DNA of 64,000 nucleotides from Deltaproteobacteria bacterium (GTDB lineage: Bacteria; Lernaellota; Lernaellaia; JACKCT01): positions 310,001 to 374,000 of the forward strand of contig JACKCT010000001.1 of the NCBI GenBank assembly GCA_020633895.1, given 5' to 3'. The position numbers and the translations under genes were made by a program. The notes beneath the pieces were generated by a model. The model was given only the letters and a program-made list of their open reading frames with translations. It did not search any database and was not told the DNA's origin. Below are positions 17,726 to 25,624 of the stretch, one piece after another. Every line of letters begins with the position of its first letter. Position 1 is the stretch's first letter.

Positions 17726-19954
17726 ATGCCGAAGACGGATTGGACGCGGACGCTGATCTTGATGACGCTGCTGGCGTTGATGGTGGCGGCGTTGCCGGCC
17801 CGGGCGGCGGAAACCCCGGTGGAGCAGTTTCAGGTCAATACCTACAAGGAAAAGGACCAAAAGTACGCCTCGGTCGCGATGGACGGCCAGGGCAACTTCC
17901 TGATCGCCTGGCAGTCGGTCGGTCAGGAGGGCGAGATCGACGAGATCTGGGCGCGGCGCTACCACGTGCTGGGCGTTCCGCTGGGCGACGAGTTCCACGT
18001 CAACCAGGAAACCAAGGACGGCCAGATCCTGCCCGAGGTCGCGATGAACTCGGCCGGACGGTTCGTGGTCGTCTGGAACTCCAACCACGAATCGGAGGGC
18101 GCGATCTACGCCCGCCTCTTTGACGAAGACGGCGAGCCGCTCACCGACGAATTCCGCGTGGACGACAAGGAGCATCTGGAGGGCGTGCATTTTCGCCCGG
18201 CGGTGGCGATGGCCGATAACGGCGGATTCGTCGTTGTGTGGACCACGTACAACGCCCTGACCGAGGACTCGGACATTTACGCCCAGCGCTTCGACGATCA
18301 AGGGCAGCCGGTCGGCGAATTTTTCCGCGTCAACTGGACGGAGGCGGCTCAGCAGGTGGCCCCGGCTATCGCGATGAAGGGCGACGGCGAGTTCGTCGCG
18401 GCTTGGGCGTCCTACGGCCAGGACGGTTCCTTCTGGGGCGTCTACACGAGGCACTTCGACGCCGAGGGCAACGCCAAGGACGTGGACTCGGTGGTTCACA
18501 ACGTCACCAAGCGCTCCCAGGATTTCGCCGACGTGGCGATGGACGATGTCGGCAACCATGTGGTCGTCTTCCGGGGCGTGGGCATGGAGCCGTTTTCGGA
18601 AGGCTCGACCGGCATCCTCGGCCGCTACTTCAACAGCGTCGGTGCGCCGGCCAAGCTGCCGGGGCTGGATTCGGACGTGGAGTTCGTCGTCAACAGCTTC
18701 ACGCTGCAGGACCAGGGCTATCCGGCGATCGCGATGAACAAGGCCGGGGACTTCGTCGTCTCCTGGCAGGGGCCGAAATTCGACGGATCGGGCCTGGACA
18801 TCTACGCCCAGCGCTTCACGCATGACAACGGGTTTATCGGCGAAGAGTTCCGCGTCAACACCAAGCTGTCCAAGGACCAGACGCACTCGGACGTGGCGAT
18901 CGACAGCGAAGGCAACTTCGTCGTGGTCTGGCACGAAGTGCCGTATGACGAAGGCGGCACGGGCGATGACGACGACGACGTCGGCGACGACGATTTCGGC
19001 GATGACGACGACGATGACGACGACCCCCTGGGCGTCAAGGACTCGAATGTCTACGCCCGCCTGTTCCGTGTAACGCCCACCTGGGTGGCCATCGACGGCG
19101 GCACGTTCGGAATGGGGTGCGTGGATATCGCCGGCGAAAAGGACCCCCGTTGCGAAGACCGGGAGCGGCCCCTGCACAACGTGACGCTCTCGGCCTTCGA
19201 CATCACCGAAACCGAGATCACGCAGGCCCAGTTCCTTTCCCGCATGGGCTACAACCCCAACGAGGACAACGAGCCTTGCCTGAACTGCCCGGTCACGCGC
19301 GTTCCCTACGAGGACGCCAAGAAGTTCTGCGAGAAGGTCGCCGCGGGTTACGACGGCAACCTGCCCACCGAAGCCCAGTGGGAATACGCGGCCCGTGGCG
19401 GGGACGGCTCCACCTACGGCTGCGGCTACAACGCCTCGTGCCTGGATGCCTTCGCCTGGACCGCCAACAACGTCGGTGACGGCGAGGTGCAGGAGGTGCA
19501 CGGCAAGAGCGGCAACGAGTGGGGCGTCTACGACATGGTCGGCAACGTGGCCGAGTGGACGCGGGATTGGTACGACGAGGGGTACTACGCCAAGAGCGAC
19601 GGCGCCCTGGATCCCACCGGTCCGAGTAGCGCCGGCGAGGTGGAACTGCGCGTCGTGCGCGGCGGCAGCATCAATAATTTCTACGCCGACCTGCGCCTGT
19701 CCCGGCGCGAATCACGTCAGCCCAATCAATCCAACAACGCCGATCTGGGCTTCCGATGCACCCGAAATCCGGGGCCGATCATCGGCATTCCCGGCGAACA
19801 GGGCGATGACGACGACGATGACGACGATGACCTCGGCGACGACGATGACGACGACGATGATGACGATGATTTCGCCGGCGACGACGACGACGACAACACC
19901 GGCAGCGGTGGTGATGACGACGACGATGACGACGACAAGGGATGCGGATGTTGA
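17726..19954 (+). CDS. Secreted paralogue: repeat protein with FGE-like domain and GCGC end
   Basis: 742 residues. The ATG at 17726 has GGAGGG 8 nt upstream and opens a clear signal peptide ending near ARAAE; the longer frame from 17633 does not. The order matches the upstream gene: about eight repeats with cores such as GRFVVVWNSNHESEG, then an FGE-like domain (AIDGGTFGMGCVD, FDITETEITQAQF, LPTEAQWEYAARGGDG, DMVGNVAEWTRDWYD, LGFRCTRNP). The cysteines of catalytic FGE are again missing in the RVVRGGSINN region. Here the FGE-like domain is intact, while an Asp tract (18961-19024) is inserted in the last propeller-like repeat. The C-terminus is a nearly pure Asp stretch followed by GCGC. Probably co-transcribed with the gene before it, ending at the terminator at 20031. 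Confidence 0.85.
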   Translation: MPKTDWTRTLILMTLLALMVAALPARAAETPVEQFQVNTYKEKDQKYASVAMDGQGNFLIAWQSVGQEGEIDEIWARRYHVLGVPLGDEFHVNQETKDGQILPEVAMNSAGRFVVVWNSNHESEGAIYARLFDEDGEPLTDEFRVDDKEHLEGVHFRPAVAMADNGGFVVVWTTYNALTEDSDIYAQRFDDQGQPVGEFFRVNWTEAAQQVAPAIAMKGDGEFVAAWASYGQDGSFWGVYTRHFDAEGNAKDVDSVVHNVTKRSQDFADVAMDDVGNHVVVFRGVGMEPFSEGSTGILGRYFNSVGAPAKLPGLDSDVEFVVNSFTLQDQGYPAIAMNKAGDFVVSWQGPKFDGSGLDIYAQRFTHDNGFIGEEFRVNTKLSKDQTHSDVAIDSEGNFVVVWHEVPYDEGGTGDDDDDVGDDDFGDDDDDDDDPLGVKDSNVYARLFRVTPTWVAIDGGTFGMGCVDIAGEKDPRCEDRERPLHNVTLSAFDITETEITQAQFLSRMGYNPNEDNEPCLNCPVTRVPYEDAKKFCEKVAAGYDGNLPTEAQWEYAARGGDGSTYGCGYNASCLDAFAWTANNVGDGEVQEVHGKSGNEWGVYDMVGNVAEWTRDWYDEGYYAKSDGALDPTGPSSAGEVELRVVRGGSINNFYADLRLSRRESRQPNQSNNADLGFRCTRNPGPIIGIPGEQGDDDDDDDDDLGDDDDDDDDDDDFAGDDDDDNTGSGGDDDDDDDDKGCGC
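18961..19024 (+). repeat. Asp-coding tract inserted in last propeller-like repeat
   Basis: About 21 codons, nearly all GAC/GAT with a few Gly, Val and Phe, between the VVVWHE strand and the NVYARLF strand of the final repeat. Other repeats of the same protein have only a short loop at this place. Confidence 0.8.
19803..19951 (+). repeat. C-terminal Asp-coding tract with GCGC codons
   Basis: About 45 codons of almost pure Asp broken by Gly, Leu, Phe, Ala, Asn and Thr, ending in the codons for Lys and Gly-Cys-Gly-Cys. Confidence 0.85.
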
Positions 19955-20030
19955 CACAAACTTTGGAGCCGGACGCCGCCCGCGTTGACCCCGACAACGA
20001 GGATACCGTCGGCGGCCGGTGACAAAGGCG

Positions 20031-20060
20031 GGGGTGGACCTTCGGGTCCCCCCTTTTTTT
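20031..20060 (+). terminator. Rho-independent terminator after the paralogue pair
   Basis: GGACC at 20036-20040 pairs with GGTCC at 20045-20049 around a TTCG tetraloop; the stem extends by three to four G-C pairs after one mismatch and is followed by seven T (20054-20060). Confidence 0.85.
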
Positions 20061-20136
20061 CTCCTTCCCGCATCGGGGATACGACCGCGCAACCCGATCG
20101 CCCCGCGACGGCGATCTTGGACAACGAGGCGAAAAA

Positions 20137-20841
20137 ATGACGGAACAACGATGGCTGGCGATGGCTCTGGCGATACTTCTCATGGCGACGGGCGGCGTGC
20201 TCGCGGCCTGTGACGCGAAAGTGGACGTGGACGGCGAGGCCGGTGACGACGACGACGATGGCGACGACGACGATTCGTCCATCTCACGGGGAGACGATGA
20301 CGACGAAGTCGAATACGAAACCGTTACCGAGGAATTCCTGGTCAACGGCGGCTTCGAGACCGGCATGGAAGGTTGGGGCGGCGAATGGGAATCGGCGATT
20401 CTGATCGACTCGGGCCATCTGAGCGACACCTGCGCCGGTCTGGGTGAACCGTCCGCGCTGCCCAAGGCGGTGGACGAATGGATCGGCCAGCAGGTCGATC
20501 TGCCCGAGACCATCCTGGGCGGGCGCGTGTCGTTCTTCTATCTCCAAACGATCTACAACGGGGCCGAGGGCGTGGTGGAGGCGGTGATCGCCGACGAGGA
20601 CTGCGACAAGACTCTCATCCCGCTGGACCGTTGGACGCAGGAAGACGGCAGTTTCGACGGCTGGGAAAAAACGACCGTGGCCCTGGCGCGCATCGACGTC
20701 CAGGACCTGGCCGGTCAGACCGTCTGCCTGAAGTTTTTCATGGACAGCGTGTCGGAAGAGGGCATGGCCTACGCGTCACTGATCGACGACGTGAGCTTGG
20801 CGTTGAGCTTTGAAAAACCGGTGGAGGATGAGGTCTTGTAA
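20137..20841 (+). CDS. Asp-rich lipoprotein with carbohydrate-binding-like domain
   Basis: 234 residues. GAGGCG precedes the ATG. The signal peptide ends in a lipobox (GVLAAC, Cys25), so the mature N-terminus should be lipidated. Directly after the Cys is an Asp-rich spacer (residues about 30-56), then a domain starting FLVNGGFETGMEGWGGEWE that resembles the jelly-roll carbohydrate-binding folds found in many secreted proteins. Ligand unknown. The layout mirrors the neighbours: acidic spacer next to a Cys, but at the N-terminus rather than the C-terminus. No GCGC end. Confidence 0.8.
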   Translation: MTEQRWLAMALAILLMATGGVLAACDAKVDVDGEAGDDDDDGDDDDSSISRGDDDDEVEYETVTEEFLVNGGFETGMEGWGGEWESAILIDSGHLSDTCAGLGEPSALPKAVDEWIGQQVDLPETILGGRVSFFYLQTIYNGAEGVVEAVIADEDCDKTLIPLDRWTQEDGSFDGWEKTTVALARIDVQDLAGQTVCLKFFMDSVSEEGMAYASLIDDVSLALSFEKPVEDEVL

Positions 20842-20934
20842 ACCAACAAGGCTCGTCGAGAAAAGTTCCGAGAAAACTACGGCGTCCGGACCTGGTGTCC
20901 GGGCGTCGGCTTATTGGCGGCCGACCTGCCGACG

Positions 20935-20963
20935 AAAAAGCCCGGCGTCTGGCGACGCCGGGC
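20935..20963 (-). terminator. Terminator of the RRM protein gene
   Basis: Perfect 10-bp stem (20940-20949 with 20954-20963, GCCCGGCGTC arms) and TGGC loop. On the minus strand it is followed by five T (complement of 20935-20939), 29 nt after the stop codon of the RNA-binding protein gene. Confidence 0.88.
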
Positions 20964-20991
20964 GTTTGGGCAGAACTCTAAGGGAGAGCGA

Positions 20992-21303
20992 CTACCAGCG
21001 GTCGCGACCGCCGTTGAAGCCGCCGCGGCCACCGCCGCCGCCGCCGCCACCCCGGGGCTTGTCCTGAGCGACGTCCACCTTGATGGCGCGTCCGTCCAAC
21101 TCGGTGCCGTTGAGCGACGACACAGCCGAGTCCGCGGCGGCCGGGTCGGCAAACGTCACGAAACCGAATCCACGGGAACGGCCCGTCTCGCGATCGGTGA
21201 TCACCTTGGCCTCGGTGACTTCACCGAACTTCGAGAACGCGGAGTGCAGTCCCTCATCCGTGGTGTTCCAGCTCAGACTTCCAACGAACAACTTTTTCGA
21301 CAT
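20992..21303 (-). CDS. RRM-domain RNA-binding protein with Gly-rich tail
   Basis: 103 residues: one RNA recognition motif with RNP2 (LFVGSL) near the N-terminus and RNP1 (RGFGFVTF) in the middle, then a short Gly/Arg tail. Such single-RRM proteins bind single-stranded RNA and in cyanobacteria are often cold-induced. The start MSKKLFVG is chosen because it matches the family and AAGGA lies 9 nt upstream; the longer frame to 21342 adds 13 residues without similarity. Monocistronic with its own terminator. Confidence 0.92.
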   Translation of the reverse strand: MSKKLFVGSLSWNTTDEGLHSAFSKFGEVTEAKVITDRETGRSRGFGFVTFADPAAADSAVSSLNGTELDGRAIKVDVAQDKPRGGGGGGGGRGGFNGGRDRW

Positions 21304-21661
21304 CCTAAACGATCCTTCTAACTGGGCCTCGCGGCCGATCATAACGATGCGGCATAATGCCGCGACCTCCGCCGACCCCGACGGCCGGAAGAGGATTGAA
21401 CTCTTTCATTCTCTTGACACGAAGTACCGATGCGTAAGGGGCAAGTCGGGTGCGTCATGCCGAGAAGGCGATGGGAGAGGAAACGAACTTAAACCGATCA
21501 ACGCACCCGTATCAAGATGAACTTGGCGCTCTCATTAGCACCAAGCCGCCCGGATGTCCATGGAAAAGTGATAACTTCTCAAAATTAATTACTTGGGCCT
21601 CGGGAGCGCCCCCATGTGTGAATCTTGGGTCCGCATGGTGAATCGGCTATAACGTTGGCCT
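21304..21661. other. Divergent intergenic region
   Basis: About 358 bp between the RRM gene (minus) and the secreted protein gene (plus). It must hold both promoters, but no convincing -35/-10 pair, operator or structured RNA was found. The part around 21560-21600 is AT-rich. Confidence 0.5.
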
Positions 21662-23209
21662 ATGCGCACCGCTCGTCCACTCACAGATCGCCGACGTCTC
21701 CCGGCCGGAATTTTCGCGATGGCTGTCGTGATTCTCGTCGTCGTTGTCGTCCCGCGCCCGTCCGTGGCCCACGATCGCCTTCTGGCTGACAAGGCGGCGG
21801 CCTACCAGGAATTCTTCGAGGCCTACCATTCGCCGGGGCCGGGCGGCGTGGTGATCGTGCGTTTCGAGGATGCCGATTTCACCGAGCCCAATTGCTACAA
21901 AAGCCTCGGCGATTCGGCATTTTTTACAGGTCTCTACCTGGGCGCTCAGGCGATGCGCTACGAGGCCACCGGCGACGAGGACGCCCTGGCCGAAGTGCGT
22001 CGGATTGCTGAGTTCATGCACCAAATCCTCGAAGTGACCTACACGCCGGGCTACATCGCCCGCTATGTCGGCCCGGACCGCATGCCGTTTAACTGCGAGG
22101 CGTTGCCCATCGAAGGAGGCAGCGAGCACGAACCGGGCGAGAACGATTACGTGGGCAGTTTCTGGCTGGACGACACGAGCCGCGACCAGTATGTGGGCTG
22201 GTTCTGGGGCCTGACCCGGGCGTTCGACGTGCTGCGTCCGGAGGAAGACGCGGCGCTGCGGGAGCGCATCCAAGACGACTTTCGCGAAGTGCTGGCGATG
22301 TTCTTCGAAACGGATTGGCGAATCCGCGACCAGAACGGACGTACGCGGGGGACGGCGTATTTCATCGAGAATTTCCGTCGGCTCTCGTGGCTGTTGCAGG
22401 CGTCCCACGTGACCGGCGACACGGAATTTCGAGACCGTTTCGACGAGCTGTGGGCGATGGAGAAGGACAGCTTTTTCGCCGACGTGTGGGCCTGGCCGAA
22501 TAAATACGTCCAGTATTACGGCATGAACCTGCTGCATCTGGAGTTTGACGCGATGCTGCGCCTGTGGCCGGAGGGGGCCGACGCGCAATTCGTCTACGAC
22601 ACCTGGCTTGCGGCCGTGCGCCAATATGTCGCCGGGACGCACAACGCCTGGTTCGACGCCGTTTACCTGGGCGGATGCGAGCGATTCGGCGGATGCGCGG
22701 ACGCGGACGCGGTGGCCGATGACATTGTCAAAGGCCTGACCGACTTTTGGGACGCGCCCAATTGGCGGCGTGGGATCACGGCGTCGGAACTGCCTCTGGA
22801 TCCGTTTTCCGTTTGGGCGGACGAATGGCTGGCCGAGCACCCGCTTTTCGAGTCGCTTTGGGACATCGATCCGCAGACCCTTCAGGCGCACGAAGTGGCC
22901 GACCGCTGCTGGGATCCGTTCCTTTGGCACCGCAGTCCTTACCACACCGCCGAATGCGACCTCACCGAACGCAAAAACCGCACGGCGCCGGGCGTGGATT
23001 TCCTGCTGGCGTACTGGGCGGCGGTGGATAACGGTGCGATCGGGACGGGAGACGGCATCGCGGATGACGATGACGACACGGCCGACGATGGGCCGTCGGA
23101 CGGCGACAACGACGATGACGATGACGACGACAGCGGCTACGAACCCGGGGACGGCGCGCCGATGGACGACGAAAAAAGCGACGACGGAGACGACGGGTGC
23201 GGGTGTTGA
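21662..23209 (+). CDS. Secreted helical protein of unknown function with Asp-rich GCGC end
   Basis: 515 residues. An N-terminal hydrophobic segment (about 16-36) acts as a signal peptide. The mature region is Trp/Tyr/Asp-rich with many helices and the segments LDDTSRDQYVGWFWGL, NKYVQYYGMNLLHL and HNAWFDAVYLGGC, suggesting an alpha/alpha barrel as in polysaccharide-acting enzymes; no specific family was recognised. The first two segments are shared with the protein at 50923-52311, a clear paralogue. The last 50 residues are an Asp-rich tract ending in GDDGCGC, which the paralogue lacks. The ATG at 21662 has no strong ribosome binding site. Confidence 0.8.
   Translation: MRTARPLTDRRRLPAGIFAMAVVILVVVVVPRPSVAHDRLLADKAAAYQEFFEAYHSPGPGGVVIVRFEDADFTEPNCYKSLGDSAFFTGLYLGAQAMRYEATGDEDALAEVRRIAEFMHQILEVTYTPGYIARYVGPDRMPFNCEALPIEGGSEHEPGENDYVGSFWLDDTSRDQYVGWFWGLTRAFDVLRPEEDAALRERIQDDFREVLAMFFETDWRIRDQNGRTRGTAYFIENFRRLSWLLQASHVTGDTEFRDRFDELWAMEKDSFFADVWAWPNKYVQYYGMNLLHLEFDAMLRLWPEGADAQFVYDTWLAAVRQYVAGTHNAWFDAVYLGGCERFGGCADADAVADDIVKGLTDFWDAPNWRRGITASELPLDPFSVWADEWLAEHPLFESLWDIDPQTLQAHEVADRCWDPFLWHRSPYHTAECDLTERKNRTAPGVDFLLAYWAAVDNGAIGTGDGIADDDDDTADDGPSDGDNDDDDDDDSGYEPGDGAPMDDEKSDDGDDGCGC
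23062..23206 (+). repeat. C-terminal Asp-coding tract with GCGC codons
   Basis: GAC/GAT-rich codons forming an acidic tail interrupted by Gly, Ser, Thr and Pro and closed by Gly-Cys-Gly-Cys (GGGTGCGGGTGT then the stop). Confidence 0.8.
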
Positions 23210-23239
23210 GAGGCGGCGCTAGCCTTTTGCCGGATTGAA

Positions 23240-23270
23240 CCAACCCGCTTCCTGACGGTCGCGGCTCTGA
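23240..23270. repeat. Short dispersed repeat, copy 1
   Basis: 31-nt element starting CCAACCCGCT and ending CGGCTCTGA. A second copy at 59247-59277 matches at about 26 of 31 positions. Both are intergenic. The rest of 23210-23450 holds no gene and no clear regulatory site. Confidence 0.6.
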
Positions 23271-23450
23271 AGGGGGAGGAATCTCTTCCTGCGGCGTTCG
23301 AATTTGACCCTTCACTACCGTTCAGGGCTCTGATTATTCATCATTTATCTGCGATTCGGTTGGAGCGAAGCGACGTGTCGCCATGACACTTGCGCCAACG
23401 CGTTAGCGTCAGAGATGCAAGGCATCTCCTAGTCCGCCGGGACCACCCGG

Positions 23451-23840
23451 CTAGTGGTTGGAGGCGTTTTGGGCGTTGTCGGGGAGGGCGGATCCGCCGG
23501 ATTGGGTCATCAGACGACAGACATCGCCGATGCGGGTGTAGGCGGCTTTTTGGCCGTCGAGGTCATTGAGATCCTGATAGATCGTTAGGGAACCCTGGTG
23601 CCAACGCAGGGCCTCGTCGAAGTCCTCGCGTTGCTCGGCGATCAGGCCCATTTCGCGGAAAGTCAGCGCCATGCCCAGGCGATCGCGAAGGTCGTACCGA
23701 ATTTCCAACGCCTTGCCGAACCAATCCAGGGCGCCGTCCAGGTCGCCGCGCTGATGGCTGATCAGACCGGCCTGGTGGTACATATCCGCAACGCGCAATT
23801 CTTCTTCTCGGTCCTGAATCACGAATTCCTCGCGTGTCAT
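23451..23840 (-). CDS. Small TPR-repeat protein
   Basis: 129 residues from the ATG at 23840. Two to three tetratricopeptide repeats are visible (for example AGLISHQRGDLDGALDWF and MGLIAEQREDFDEALRWHQ), followed by a Ser/Asn-rich end. Such repeats bind other proteins; no partner is suggested by the context. No signal peptide, so probably cytoplasmic. The upstream extension to 23969 is basic and lacks repeat character, so the shorter start is preferred. Confidence 0.75.
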   Translation of the reverse strand: MTREEFVIQDREEELRVADMYHQAGLISHQRGDLDGALDWFGKALEIRYDLRDRLGMALTFREMGLIAEQREDFDEALRWHQGSLTIYQDLNDLDGQKAAYTRIGDVCRLMTQSGGSALPDNAQNASNH

Positions 23841-24042
23841 AAAGGCGCCCCCGGTGGTGTCGAGTTGTTCCGTCGTCCTAGCCGAGCGAAAACCGTGCCG
23901 AGACGCGCAAATGCCTGTTATGAAGACGAATCGGTGCGTTTTCGGGCCTCCTAAAGCAGAATTTTTCACGAAAGTTCGAAACGAGTTGGAAAAATCGTAA
24001 TTGGGGATGACCCGGCGTCAGGGTGGGGTCTGGACACGAAAG

Positions 24043-24070
24043 AAAAACCGCGACCCGAGTGGGTCGCGGT
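24043..24070 (-). terminator. Terminator of the fatty-acid gene block
   Basis: Perfect 10-bp stem (ACCGCGACCC 24047-24056 with GGGTCGCGGT 24061-24070), GAGT loop, and five T on the minus strand. It ends the acyl-CoA dehydrogenase-MaoC-reductase unit. Confidence 0.87.
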
Positions 24071-24108
24071 ATCGTTCGGAATTTTGCGGGTTTAAGGGAT
24101 CGGCGGCG

Positions 24109-25551
24109 TTACGCACCGACCAGGGATTGGCCGCAGACACGCAGCACCTGGCCGGTGACGCCGTGGGCGGCCGGAGAGGCGAAAAACGTCACCGCTTCGG
24201 CGATATCCAGGGGCTGTCCACCCTGTCCCAGGGAGTTCATGCGGCGCGCGGCCTCGCGGATGGCGAAGGGCATGGCGGCGGTCATCCGCGTCTCGATGAA
24301 GCCGGGGGCAACGGCGTTGGCGGTGATGCCGCGCTTGGCCAGGGACGGGCCCAGGTTGCGCACATACCCGATGACGCCGGCCTTGGAGGCGGAGTAGTTC
24401 GTCTGTCCCGCGTTGCCGGCGACGCCCGCGATGGACGACAGGCACACGATGCGTCCGCCGTCGTTGAGGCCCTTCTTGAGCAGCGCGTCGGTGATGCGGG
24501 CGATGGCCGCCAGGTTGATCTCCAGCGTCAGATCCCACAGCTCGGGCTTCATATTCTTGAGCGTCTTGTCCCGGGTCACACCGGCGTTATGCACCACGAT
24601 GTCGACGCCGCCGCACTCGTCGGCGACATAATCGCTGATCTTTGCCGGCGCGGCCGGGTCGGTGACGTCCAGCAGCAGCGCCGCGCCGCCGACGGCCTGG
24701 GCGGTCTTTTCGGTCTCCTCGGCGTCCGCGGGACGATCCAGGACGATCACCTTCGCCCCTTCATCGGCCAGACGCTGGGCCGTGGCCGCGCCGATGCCCC
24801 GAGCGCCGCCGGTGACGAGGGCGACCTTGCCTTCGAGCTGTCCGGTGCGACGGTCGGCGCCCTGGGCGGCGGCGGCCTTGGCGTCGACGGTCAACGGCTG
24901 ACCGGTGACATAGGCCGAATGCTTGGACAGCAGAAAACGCAGCGGTCCGTCCAGGCGATCCTCCGCGCCTTTCTTCACATGGAGCAGATTGCAGGTGGCG
25001 CCGGACTTGCCGATCTCCTTGGCATAGGCGCGAACGAAACCTTCCAACGCGTTCTGGGCGGCGGCGCGCTCGGGCTTTTTCTCGTCGGCGGGCGGCCGAC
25101 CGATGATGACCAGACGGCCGTTGGGCGCGATGGACCGGCCGAAGGGATGGAAGAAATCGTAGAGCGCCCGCAGGCCGGCCGCGTCGTTGATCTCGGTGGC
25201 GTCGCAGACGAAGGCGTGGGCGCGCATGCTCGCGGGGGCGCCGTTGCCGGGATTGACCGCCTTGGGCGCGACGGCGAATTCCCCGCCGCCCGCTTCGACC
25301 TTGGACGCCAGATCGCTGTCACCGGCGACGAATACCACCGCGCCGGTCGCGGCCGCGGACGCCGACAGGGACGCGAGCAAGGCGGATTTTTCCGTCGTGT
25401 AGACAACCAGATCCTTGCCCGCGAGGGGGGTGTCCTCGCAAGGACCGGTGGCCCTGTCGAGGGTCATGGGCATGGGGATCGGCAGGCCCAGGCCCTGCAC
25501 CATTTTCTTGAGCTTGGGATATTCGTTGAGTTCCAGCAGAAAGTCGCTCAT
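24109..25551 (-). CDS. High-molecular-weight 3-oxoacyl reductase (FabG4-type SDR)
   Basis: 480 residues from the ATG at 25551, which has GGAG 10 nt upstream. The N-terminal half (to about 215) is a degenerate Rossmann-like domain; the C-terminal half is a complete short-chain dehydrogenase with the cofactor motif VTGGARGIGAA, HNAGV, and catalytic Ser and YSASK. This two-domain form matches the HMwFabG/FabG4 group, which reduces 3-oxoacyl-CoA or -ACP, usually with NADH. It is last in the unit after acyl-CoA dehydrogenase and MaoC hydratase, so the three form most of a beta-oxidation or fatty-acid modification route. A small hairpin (25573-25592) lies just upstream of its ribosome binding site. 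Confidence 0.88.
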   Translation of the reverse strand: MSDFLLELNEYPKLKKMVQGLGLPIPMPMTLDRATGPCEDTPLAGKDLVVYTTEKSALLASLSASAAATGAVVFVAGDSDLASKVEAGGGEFAVAPKAVNPGNGAPASMRAHAFVCDATEINDAAGLRALYDFFHPFGRSIAPNGRLVIIGRPPADEKKPERAAAQNALEGFVRAYAKEIGKSGATCNLLHVKKGAEDRLDGPLRFLLSKHSAYVTGQPLTVDAKAAAAQGADRRTGQLEGKVALVTGGARGIGAATAQRLADEGAKVIVLDRPADAEETEKTAQAVGGAALLLDVTDPAAPAKISDYVADECGGVDIVVHNAGVTRDKTLKNMKPELWDLTLEINLAAIARITDALLKKGLNDGGRIVCLSSIAGVAGNAGQTNYSASKAGVIGYVRNLGPSLAKRGITANAVAPGFIETRMTAAMPFAIREAARRMNSLGQGGQPLDIAEAVTFFASPAAHGVTGQVLRVCGQSLVGA

Positions 25552-25624
25552 CGCTCGTGGTCTCCTCGCATCCCGACGCCCCACGGCGTCGGAGGCAATA
25601 AAAAAATCGACGGCCCGCCCTGAT

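Noticed and set aside
17039-19501. Long minus-strand open frame (820 codons) with Ser-rich end
   Set aside because: The Ser tract is the reverse reading of GAC/GAT repeats; no recognisable protein features.
25573-25592. Terminator between the MaoC and reductase genes
   Set aside because: The hairpin lacks a T run on the 3' side in either direction; the T run on the minus strand lies before the stem. It is more likely part of the leader of the reductase gene.
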